A DNA stretch of 35,250 nt, from assembly GCA_900757145.1 (NCBI GenBank), contig CAAEMT010000013.1:1-35250 (forward strand), written 5' to 3'. Source of the stretch: Lachnospiraceae bacterium. Lineage in GTDB: Bacteria; Bacillota; Clostridia; Lachnospirales; Lachnospiraceae. Made by a program: the position numbers and the translations under genes. How positions within the stretch are numbered: position 1 is the stretch's first letter; each line of letters starts with the position of its first letter. The notes under the pieces are model-generated. The model saw only the letters and a list, made by a program, of their open reading frames with translations. It was not told the DNA's origin and did not search any database. Below are positions 1 through 6,923 of the stretch, piece after piece.

Positions 1-90
1 AACCAAAATATTTTTTTTCGATATATCCTCCGGAAGCTGCATTGCCCGAATAAGGCCGGAGCCTGTAAACCGTCTGGAATCTTTTTTCAT
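1..90 (-). CDS. N-terminal fragment, possible YqfC/YabP-family sporulation protein
   Basis: An open frame of 30 codons starts with ATG at 88-90 and runs off the window edge at base 1. A GGGGAG ribosome binding site lies about six bases upstream of the ATG. The visible protein begins MKKDSRRFTG and contains AMQLPEDI followed by a Lys-rich turn. A short basic start followed by a 'LPxDV/I' segment resembles the beginning of YqfC/YabP-type sporulation proteins, small proteins made in the mother cell. Only 30 residues are visible, so the family name is an inference. A weak SigA-like pair (TTGGAT, 16 bases, TATAAG at 111-138) lies just upstream, but it would leave a very short leader. Confidence 0.45.
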   Translation of the reverse strand, partial: MKKDSRRFTGSGLIRAMQLPEDISKKNILV

Positions 91-220
91 AGCTGCTCCC
101 CTCTGCCTGCCTTATACCGTAAAGCATATGAAATCCAATTCTTTTTTATGATATAGGAAAATAAAATCCTTTTATCAATTGTACAAAACCACGCAGCAAG
201 GTCTTTCCTATGACATACAA

Positions 221-260
221 AGACTGCGGCAGCATACCTTACCGGCAGCTGCCGCAGTCT
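221..260 (-). terminator. Hairpin terminator downstream of carB
   Basis: A perfect 13-bp inverted repeat (AGACTGCGGCAGC at 221-233 and its complement at 248-260) with a 14-base loop lies 25 bases after the carB stop. Reading on the minus strand, the stem is followed by a short imperfect T-tract (TTTGTATGT). The strong stem and position support termination of carB; the weak T-tract lowers certainty. Confidence 0.65.
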
Positions 261-284
261 AATAAACCTGCACTGTATTCTGAA

Positions 285-3200
285 TTATTTATCAGTGATC
301 ATCGCATGAAGCTCCTGGAGAGAACGAACCTCACCACAGCCCTGCATCTTCATGGACTTGATACCGCTTACGGTAGCGGATGCTGCCGCAATCGTCGTCA
401 TATACGGTACTTTCTTCTTAATAGCCGCTTTACGCAAATAGCTGTCATCCATCTTGCTGCTCGCGCCTACCGGTGTATTGACGATAAGATCAATTTTTCC
501 GTTCATGATCATATCATAAATATTCGGTCTGCCCTCCTGAAGCTTTTTCACTAACGATGCTTCAACACCGGCTTCCTCAAGAGATTTCAGCGTACCCTCT
601 GTCGCTACGATCTTAAAGCCTGTCGCTGCAAACTCTTTTGCTACGCGAATCATCTCGTCCTTATCCTTATTGTTTACGGAAATCAGAACTGTACCCTCAA
701 GCGGAACCTTTGTCTGTGTAGCTTCCTGCGCCTTAAAGAACGCTTCGCCCCAGAATCTGGACAGCCCGAGCACTTCTCCCGTAGAACGCATCTCCGGTCC
801 TAATACCGGATCGACCTCCTGGAACATATTGAATGGGAATACAGCTTCTTTTACTCCGTAATATGGAATCTCCTGATCCTTAAGCGATGGAACCGGTGAA
901 GGTCTGCCTGTCAGCTCTGCTGTGGCTACTTCAATTGCAAGCGGTACCATGCGGATATTGCACACCTTTGATACGAGAGGAACAGTACGTGACGCTCTCG
1001 GATTTGCCTCGAGCACGTATACCTTTCCGTTTTCGATGGCATACTGCATATTCATCAGACCTTTTACATGCATCTCTTCTGCGATTTTTCTCGTATATTC
1101 TTTTATCGTTGCTACATTCTCCTCGGAGAGATGTCTTGACGGAATGATACATGCAGAATCTCCCGAATGTACGCCGGCGAGCTCGATATGCTCCATAACT
1201 GCCGGCACAAAAGCATGTGTACCGTCACAGATAGCATCTGCCTCACACTCAATCGCATGCATCAGGAAACGGTCAATCAAGATCGGACGATCTGGTGTAA
1301 CGCCTACGGCTGCTTTCATGTAAGCTGTCAGGTTTGCATCGTCGTATACGACCTCCATGCCGCGTCCGCCAAGCACGTAGGACGGGCGTACCATGACCGG
1401 ATAACCGATCTTCTTTGCGATTGCAAGCGCTTCTTCCACATTGACAGCCATACCTGACTCCGGCATCGGAATCTCCAGTTTGTCCATCATCGCACGGAAC
1501 AGATCGCGGTCCTCTGCCAGATCAATGACAGACGGAGAAGTTCCGAGGATCTTTACACCGTTTTTCTCAAGATCAGCCGCAAGATTCAGCGGAGTCTGAC
1601 CGCCGAACTGTGCGATAACGCCGACCGGTTTTTCTTTCTTGTAAATGCTCAGTACGTCCTCAAGCGTCAGCGGCTCAAAGTAGAGCTTATCAGACGTATC
1701 GTAGTCTGTAGACACTGTCTCAGGATTGCAGTTGACAATGATCGTTTCAAAGCCGAGCTTCTTAAGTGCCAGAGAAGCATGAACACAGCAGTAGTCGAAT
1801 TCGATACCCTGTCCGATACGGTTCGGACCTCCGCCAAGGATCATGATCTTCGGCTTGTTCCCGTTTACCGGATTCTTATCCGGCGCATTGTACGTCGAAT
1901 AATAGTATGCTCTGTTTTCCGTAGCGCTTACGTGTACGCCCTCCCATGCTTCCTCTACGCCGATCGCAATACGGCGTTCGCGGATCGTATCCTCCGGAAT
2001 CTCAAGGAGCTGACTCAGATACTTATCAGAAAATCCGTCCTTCTTTGCGGCTGTCAGCGCTTCGTCTGACGGCAGGCTTCCCTTATTTGCCGCAAGAGCT
2101 TCTTCTTCCTCTACAAGCTCTTTCATCTGTTCAATAAAGTAATGCTTCACCTTTGTGATCTCGTGGATCTCTTCCACTGTCGCGCCCTTGCGCAGTGCCT
2201 CGTACATAATGAAGTGACGTTCACTCGACGGCGTCATCAGACGGCGCAGCAGCTCTTCCTTCGTCTGGCTGTCAAAGTCCTTCGCATGTCCCAGTCCGTA
2301 TCTTCCCGTCTCAAGGCTGCGGATCGCTTTCTGGAAAGCCTCCTTGTACGTCTTACCGATACTCATGACCTCACCGACTGCGCGCATCTGCGTTCCGAGC
2401 TTGTCCTCTACGCCCTTGAACTTCTCAAATGCCCAGCGTGCAAATTTAATCACAATATAGTCTCCGCCCGGCACGTATTTATCAAGCGTACCGTACTTGC
2501 CGCACGGAATATCTTTCAGTGTCAGCCCTGTAGCAAGCATTGCGGACACCAGTGCGATCGGGAAACCTGTCGCTTTAGAAGCAAGCGCCGAAGAACGTGA
2601 TGTTCTCGGATTGATCTCAATAACAATATCCCTGTCCGTTTTTGGATCATGCGCCCACTGTACGTTCGTACCGCCGATCACCTGAATAGATTCTACGATC
2701 TTGTAGGATTTTTCCTGCAGACGCTTCTGTACATGCTCCGGAATCGTAAGCATCGGAGCGGAACAGAAAGAGTCTCCCGTATGGACGCCGAGCGGATCGA
2801 TATTCTCGATAAAGCAGACAGTAATCATATTGTTGTCTGCATCACGTACTACCTCAAGCTCCAGCTCTTCCCAGCCAAGAATCGACTCCTCAACAAGCAC
2901 CTGTCCGACAAGACTTGCCTGCAGTCCGCGGGCACATACCGTCTTTAACTCTTCGATATTGTATACAAGTCCGCCGCCTGCGCCGCCCATTGTATAAGCC
3001 GGACGCAGTACGACCGGATAACCAAGACGGTCTGCAATCTCTACTGCCTGCTCAACAGAATAAGCAACCTCACTTCTGGCCATCTCGATACCGAGGCTTT
3101 CCATCGTCTCTTTAAACTCGATACGATCCTCACCGCGCTCGATCGCATCGACCTGAACACCGATTACTTCTACATTATATTTTTCAAGGATACCCGCCTT

Positions 3201-3509
3201 GGCTAATTCTGAACATAAATTAAGACCGGACTGTCCACCGAGATTCGGCAGTAATGCATCTGGTCTTTCTTTGGCAATAATCTGCTCAAGACGCTCAATA
3301 TTGAGCGGTTCAATATAAGTAACGTCAGCCGTCTCCGGATCCGTCATGATCGTAGCCGGATTGGAATTTACCAAAACGATCTCATAACCCAGACTTCGAA
3401 GTGCCTTACAAGCCTGAGTTCCTGAATAATCAAATTCACACGCCTGTCCGATGATGATTGGACCGGAACCGATAATCAATACTTTTTTGATATCTTTTCT
3501 CTGTGACAT
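285..3509 (-). CDS. carB: Carbamoyl-phosphate synthase large subunit
   Basis: This 1074-aa protein has the full length of CarB, which makes carbamoyl phosphate from bicarbonate, ammonia (delivered by the glutaminase subunit CarA) and two ATP, for pyrimidine and arginine synthesis. The family's internal duplication is visible: the N-terminal half opens with VLIIGSGPIIIGQ and NSNPATIMTDPE, and the second half repeats this as IMILGGGPNRIGQG and NCNPETVSTD. Each half carries an ATP-grasp region (RPAYTMGGAGGG and RPSYVLGGRGM). An MGS-like allosteric domain forms the last ~140 residues. The ATG follows a GGGAGG site by about six bases, and a good SigA promoter lies directly upstream, so it can be transcribed alone. 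carA is not adjacent: upstream is rlmH, and downstream is a terminator and an unrelated gene. Confidence 0.98.
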   Translation of the reverse strand: MSQRKDIKKVLIIGSGPIIIGQACEFDYSGTQACKALRSLGYEIVLVNSNPATIMTDPETADVTYIEPLNIERLEQIIAKERPDALLPNLGGQSGLNLCSELAKAGILEKYNVEVIGVQVDAIERGEDRIEFKETMESLGIEMARSEVAYSVEQAVEIADRLGYPVVLRPAYTMGGAGGGLVYNIEELKTVCARGLQASLVGQVLVEESILGWEELELEVVRDADNNMITVCFIENIDPLGVHTGDSFCSAPMLTIPEHVQKRLQEKSYKIVESIQVIGGTNVQWAHDPKTDRDIVIEINPRTSRSSALASKATGFPIALVSAMLATGLTLKDIPCGKYGTLDKYVPGGDYIVIKFARWAFEKFKGVEDKLGTQMRAVGEVMSIGKTYKEAFQKAIRSLETGRYGLGHAKDFDSQTKEELLRRLMTPSSERHFIMYEALRKGATVEEIHEITKVKHYFIEQMKELVEEEEALAANKGSLPSDEALTAAKKDGFSDKYLSQLLEIPEDTIRERRIAIGVEEAWEGVHVSATENRAYYYSTYNAPDKNPVNGNKPKIMILGGGPNRIGQGIEFDYCCVHASLALKKLGFETIIVNCNPETVSTDYDTSDKLYFEPLTLEDVLSIYKKEKPVGVIAQFGGQTPLNLAADLEKNGVKILGTSPSVIDLAEDRDLFRAMMDKLEIPMPESGMAVNVEEALAIAKKIGYPVMVRPSYVLGGRGMEVVYDDANLTAYMKAAVGVTPDRPILIDRFLMHAIECEADAICDGTHAFVPAVMEHIELAGVHSGDSACIIPSRHLSEENVATIKEYTRKIAEEMHVKGLMNMQYAIENGKVYVLEANPRASRTVPLVSKVCNIRMVPLAIEVATAELTGRPSPVPSLKDQEIPYYGVKEAVFPFNMFQEVDPVLGPEMRSTGEVLGLSRFWGEAFFKAQEATQTKVPLEGTVLISVNNKDKDEMIRVAKEFAATGFKIVATEGTLKSLEEAGVEASLVKKLQEGRPNIYDMIMNGKIDLIVNTPVGASSKMDDSYLRKAAIKKKVPYMTTIAAASATVSGIKSMKMQGCGEVRSLQELHAMITDK

Positions 3510-3550
3510 ATTATTCCTCCCTTGTTTATCTTCTGCTAACTATCTGAGAC

Positions 3551-3579
3551 AGTATACAGGAAAATCATTTTTTTTTCAA
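3551..3579 (-). promoter_or_regulatory. SigA-type promoter of carB
   Basis: On the minus strand, TTGAAA (3574-3579) and TATACT (3551-3556) are separated by exactly 17 bases, about 40 bases upstream of the carB start. I see no PyrR-type attenuator in the short leader. Confidence 0.8.
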
Positions 3580-3641
3580 GTCCGAGACTCCTACTTTTTA
3601 CTTTTTTGTATTTTATTTTCTGATTTTATGGTGAGAATCTT

Positions 3642-4121
3642 CTATTTATGGTACGGCTCCCCTTTACTGATCCGGAAACTGCGGTAAAGCTGTTCCAGCA
3701 AAATCATACGCATTAACTGGTGCGGAAACGTCATTTTTGAAAAGCTCAGCCTGTAGTCGGCACGGCAGAGCACCTCCTCTGAAAGCCCGAGAGAGCCTCC
3801 TATCACAAATACAAGACTGCTTTTTCCCTGTACAAAAAGACGCTCCAGTTTCTCTGAAAGCTCTACAGAATCGAGCATTTTTCCATCGATCGCAAGAGCC
3901 ATAACGTAATCGGTATCTTTGATATAGCGCAGAAGCCGTTCGCCTTCCACTTCCTTGATCTGATACTCCTGCGCTGCTGAAGCATTATCCGGCGTTTTTT
4001 CATCCGCCACTTCGATAATCTCCAATCTGCAGTATCTCCCAAGCCTTTTTGCGTACTCTGCGATCCCGTCACGCAGATATTTTTCTTTAATTTTGCCAAC
4101 TGTAAGTAAAGTGATCTTCAT
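3642..4121 (-). CDS. rlmH: 23S rRNA (pseudouridine1915-N3)-methyltransferase RlmH
   Basis: RlmH is a small SPOUT-class enzyme that methylates pseudouridine 1915 in helix 69 of 23S rRNA using S-adenosylmethionine. From the ATG at 4121 the protein is 159 aa, the standard family length, and begins MKITLLTVGKIKEKYL. The SAM-binding knot region FVIGGSLGLSEEV and the typical ending ISKGEPYHK are present. A longer frame from 4142 adds seven residues, but that ATG overlaps the preceding gene and the shorter form matches the family. The start is 10 bases after the stop of the small upstream gene, so the two are likely co-transcribed. Confidence 0.96.
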   Translation of the reverse strand: MKITLLTVGKIKEKYLRDGIAEYAKRLGRYCRLEIIEVADEKTPDNASAAQEYQIKEVEGERLLRYIKDTDYVMALAIDGKMLDSVELSEKLERLFVQGKSSLVFVIGGSLGLSEEVLCRADYRLSFSKMTFPHQLMRMILLEQLYRSFRISKGEPYHK

Positions 4122-4131
4122 CGCCTTTCTT

Positions 4132-4416
4132 TTATCTCCCATCCTGCCTCTGATCTAAAATGTATTTCGCCCTTTCATAATCCTTCTTACGGACGAACAC
4201 TTCATATATGTCTGCCGCAGGAGCACCGCCGAATCCGATCCCGCCCGTCATGCTCCGCACCGTCTCTCCACCGGATGTGCCAAGCGCACGATTTACGGGA
4301 TTGGATACTTTATATGTATAATCGATCCCGGCACGAGAAAGAATGTCCCGGATCTGCGAAAATCTTCCCATATCATTTCCGATATAAATATTTTCCCTGT
4401 TAAATACGGTTATCAT
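4132..4416 (-). CDS. Small DUF2007-like protein of unknown function
   Basis: This 94-aa protein begins MITVFNRENIYIGNDMGRF and ends with a helical segment DYERAKYILDQ. The pattern resembles DUF2007-type 'putative signal transducing' proteins, small ferredoxin-like-fold proteins whose role is not established. The ATG at 4416 is chosen because GGGGGGAG lies six bases upstream. A longer frame starting at 4455 would run through the nfnB terminator hairpin and is rejected. A Gly-rich stretch (SMTGGIGFGGAP) is in the middle. Only about 20 bases separate the upstream terminator from this start, so its own promoter is unclear and read-through from nfnB is possible. It probably forms an operon with rlmH. 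Confidence 0.75.
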   Translation of the reverse strand: MITVFNRENIYIGNDMGRFSQIRDILSRAGIDYTYKVSNPVNRALGTSGGETVRSMTGGIGFGGAPAADIYEVFVRKKDYERAKYILDQRQDGR

Positions 4417-4437
4417 ACGGCTCCCCCCTTCCAACAG

Positions 4438-4500
4438 AAAACCGGACGGGAGCATATACGAAGCACTCCAGTCCCCGTATACCGCTCCCCATCCGGTTTT
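4438..4500 (-). terminator. Long hairpin terminator after nfnB
   Basis: Left arm elements AAAACCGGA, GGGAGC and TATACG pair with CGTATA, GCTCCC and TCCGGTTTT on the right with small bulges. On the minus strand the stem ends in TTTTCTGTT. It starts nine bases after the nfnB stop codon. Confidence 0.85.
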
Positions 4501-4508
4501 ATGATTGA

Positions 4509-5900
4509 TTATTTATTTTCACTTAAGAACTCATGAATTCCCTTCGCAGCAGCCTTTCCTGCTCCCATAGCAAGAATAACTGTAGCTGCGCCGGTAACGG
4601 CATCTCCACCGGCAAATACGCCGTCTTTTGATGTCTGTCCTGTCGTCTCATCTGCAACGATACATTTTCTCTTGTTTACGTCAAGACCGATCGTTGTGGA
4701 AGAAATCAGCGGATTCGGTGATGTTCCCAGAGACATGATGACAGTATCTACATCAATATCGAACTCAGACCCCGGAACCTCTACCGGACGTCTTCTTCCT
4801 GATGCATCCGGCTCTCCAAGCTCCATGCGGATGCAGCGGATACCACATACACTGTCGTTTTCGTCTACGAGAATCTCCTTCGGATTTGTCAGAAGGTCAA
4901 AAATGATACCTTCTTCTTTTGCGTGATGTACTTCCTCTGCTCGTGCCGGAAGCTCTGCCTCACTTCGGCGATATACGATATGTACCTCGGCGCCGAGACG
5001 AAGTGCTGTTCTTGCAGCATCCATCGCAACGTTTCCACCGCCTACTACAGCAACTTTCTTTCCGTGTACGATCGGCGTATCATAATCCTCACGGAACGCT
5101 TTCATCAGGTTGTTTCTTGTCAGGTACTCGTTTGCGGAGAATACTCCCTTTGCCGTCTCGCCCGGAATGCCCATAAACATCGGAAGACCTGCTCCGGAAC
5201 CGATAAATACTGCCTCGAAGCCTTCCTCATCCATCAGCTCATCAATTGTGATAGACTTTCCGATAATAACGTTTGTCTCAATCTTAACACCGAGGGATTT
5301 TACGTTTTCTACTTCCTTTGCAACGACATCCAGCTTCGGAAGACGGAACTCCGGAATACCGTATACGAGAACTCCGCCCGGCTCGTGAAGCGCTTCAAAA
5401 ATCGTTACATCGTAGCCGTACTTTGCAAGATCCCCTGCACATGTAAGTCCTGCAGGACCAGAACCGATGACCGCTACCTTGCGGCCTGTCTTATTCTGCG
5501 GAGCAGGGGGCTTAATGCCGTTCTCTCTTGCCCAGTCAGCAACAAAACGCTCCAGCTTACCGATGGATACAGCCTCACCTTTGATGCCGCGGATACATTT
5601 ACCCTCACACTGGCTCTCCTGCGGGCAGACACGGCCGCAGATAGCCGGAAGTGCGCTTGATTCGGAGATCACTTTATACGCATCCTCGAATTTGCCTTCT
5701 TTTACCTCGCTGATAAATGCCGGAATATTGATATTGACCGGACATCCCTGCACACACTTTGCATTCTTACAGCCTAAGCAGCGCGTAGCCTCTTCCATAG
5801 CTTCTTCTTTATTGTAACCGAGACATACCTCATCAAAATTTGTAGCTCTCACCTGCGGATCCTGCTCTCTTACAGGAACCTTCTTCAATACGTCTGCCAT
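4509..5900 (-). CDS. nfnB: NADH-dependent ferredoxin:NADP+ oxidoreductase, large subunit (NfnB)
   Basis: The 463-aa protein is homologous to the glutamate synthase small subunit and is often annotated GltA. Its pairing with the next gene identifies it as NfnB, the NADPH-binding subunit of the electron-bifurcating Nfn complex, which couples NADPH oxidation to reduction of NAD+ and ferredoxin, and the reverse. Two N-terminal iron-sulfur motifs are visible: C41, C44, C49, C53 and C88, C92, C98, C102. An FAD-binding fold follows (VAVIGSGPAGLTCAGDLA), then an NADPH fold (VAVVGGGNVAMDAARTALR, YRRSEAELPAR) and a C-terminal FAD motif (GVFAGGDAVTGAATVI). The ATG shares one base with the nfnA stop (TAATG), with GGAGG inside the end of nfnA, indicating translational coupling. 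A true glutamate synthase is unlikely because no large subunit is adjacent. Confidence 0.93.
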   Translation of the reverse strand: MADVLKKVPVREQDPQVRATNFDEVCLGYNKEEAMEEATRCLGCKNAKCVQGCPVNINIPAFISEVKEGKFEDAYKVISESSALPAICGRVCPQESQCEGKCIRGIKGEAVSIGKLERFVADWARENGIKPPAPQNKTGRKVAVIGSGPAGLTCAGDLAKYGYDVTIFEALHEPGGVLVYGIPEFRLPKLDVVAKEVENVKSLGVKIETNVIIGKSITIDELMDEEGFEAVFIGSGAGLPMFMGIPGETAKGVFSANEYLTRNNLMKAFREDYDTPIVHGKKVAVVGGGNVAMDAARTALRLGAEVHIVYRRSEAELPARAEEVHHAKEEGIIFDLLTNPKEILVDENDSVCGIRCIRMELGEPDASGRRRPVEVPGSEFDIDVDTVIMSLGTSPNPLISSTTIGLDVNKRKCIVADETTGQTSKDGVFAGGDAVTGAATVILAMGAGKAAAKGIHEFLSENK

Positions 5901-6793
5901 TATTCGTCACCTCCGCAATGTCCGCATCCGCCGTGATGTGTATCTCCTTCACGCAGCTTCAGAAGTGCTCTGCCTTCCTCTGTCTTATACATAGCCTGTC
6001 TCTTCATAGCTGCATCAAAATCGATCAGATGTCCGTCAAACTCCGGTCCGTCCACACATGCGAACTTCACTTCATCGCCGACTACGACACGGCATGCACC
6101 GCACATACCTGTACCGTCAACCATGATCGGGTTCATGCTGACGATCGTCTTTAAGTTGTATTTCTTCGTAGTCAGGCAGCAGAATTTCATCATAATCATC
6201 GGTCCGATGGATACGCACCAGTCGTACGTCTTTCCTTCATTTGTGATCAGATCATCGATCACTTTCGTGACCATACCGCTTCTGCCGTAGGAACCATCGT
6301 CTGTCGTAATATAGAGATTACCTGTAACCTCTTTGAATTTATCTTCCATGATGACAAGATCTTTTGTCTTGGCACCGATAATAACATCAGCCTCGATGCC
6401 ATGCTCATGCAGCCATTTTACCTGCGGATAAACAGGCGCTGTACCTACGCCGCCGGCAACAAAGAGAATTTTCTTTTTCTTTGTCTCCTCCAGCTCAGTT
6501 TCCAGACACAGCTCTGACGGCTGTCCGAGCGGTCCTACGAAATCACGGAAATAATCACCTGTCTTCAGTGTAGCGAACTTCTCTGTAGAAGCGCCGATTG
6601 GCTGGAATACAATCGTGATCGTACCTGCTTCTCTGTCATAATCACAAATTGTAAGCGGAATTCGCTCTCCTACCTCATCCATTTTGACAATAATAAACTG
6701 TCCCGGCAGGCAGCGCTTCGCAACTCGCGGAGCTTCGACAACCATCTCATAGATATTGCCTGCAAGCTTTCCTGCTTTCAAAATCTTGTACAT
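5900..6793 (-). CDS. nfnA: NADH-dependent ferredoxin:NADP+ oxidoreductase, small subunit (NfnA)
   Basis: This 297-aa protein is of the dihydroorotate dehydrogenase electron-transfer (PyrK-like) family and is the NAD(H)-binding subunit of Nfn. The flavin-binding segment ERIPLTICDYD lies at about 43-53 and the NAD-binding motif FVAGGVGTAP at 111-120. The [2Fe-2S] motif is D226, C231, C234 and C246; its spacing agrees with the Asp plus three Cys ligation I recall for Thermotoga NfnA. After the conserved core there is a 12-residue tail, HHGGCGHCGGDE, with two Cys and three His that is not part of the core family. The start has GGAGG about seven bases upstream and a SigA promoter about 80 bases upstream. 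nfnA and nfnB form a two-gene operon closed by the hairpin at 4438-4500. Confidence 0.93.
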   Translation of the reverse strand: MYKILKAGKLAGNIYEMVVEAPRVAKRCLPGQFIIVKMDEVGERIPLTICDYDREAGTITIVFQPIGASTEKFATLKTGDYFRDFVGPLGQPSELCLETELEETKKKKILFVAGGVGTAPVYPQVKWLHEHGIEADVIIGAKTKDLVIMEDKFKEVTGNLYITTDDGSYGRSGMVTKVIDDLITNEGKTYDWCVSIGPMIMMKFCCLTTKKYNLKTIVSMNPIMVDGTGMCGACRVVVGDEVKFACVDGPEFDGHLIDFDAAMKRQAMYKTEEGRALLKLREGDTHHGGCGHCGGDE

Positions 6794-6815
6794 TCGTATA
6801 CCTCCATCTTGTTAC

Positions 6816-6859
6816 GGCAGGAAATACCTGCCTTTTGTACCGCGCAATAAAATTTGCGC
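6816..6859 (-). promoter_or_regulatory. Two stem-loops in the nfnA 5' leader
   Basis: Between the promoter and the ribosome binding site are two perfect 6-bp stems: GCGCAA/TTGCGC at 6842-6859 and GGCAGG/CCTGCC at 6816-6832. The second ends about ten bases before the GGAGG. Neither is followed by a T-tract on the minus strand, so they are more likely mRNA structure than terminators. No known riboswitch was recognised. Confidence 0.4.
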
Positions 6860-6875
6860 AGGTCATATTTCATTC

Positions 6876-6904
6876 AGTATAAAACAACGGCGAAAAAAAT
6901 TCAA
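6876..6904 (-). promoter_or_regulatory. SigA-type promoter of nfnAB
   Basis: TTGAAT (6899-6904) and TATACT (6876-6881) on the minus strand are 17 bases apart, between the ftsK stop and nfnA. Confidence 0.8.
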
Positions 6905-6923
6905 CGGGAAAATCCGACATTTG

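Noticed and set aside
4417..4455. N-terminal extension of the DUF2007-like protein
   Set aside because: It would translate through the left arm of the nfnB terminator, and the ATG at 4416 has a strong ribosome binding site.
4923..5660. A 245-codon plus-strand frame
   Set aside because: It is fully antisense to nfnB, whose cofactor motifs are intact; the translation has no recognisable domain and no ribosome binding site.
4509..6793. Annotation as glutamate synthase small subunit plus sulfide or dihydroorotate dehydrogenase
   Set aside because: The adjacent coupled pair, the subunit sizes and the iron-sulfur ligand spacing fit the Nfn complex better, and neither gltB nor pyrD is adjacent.
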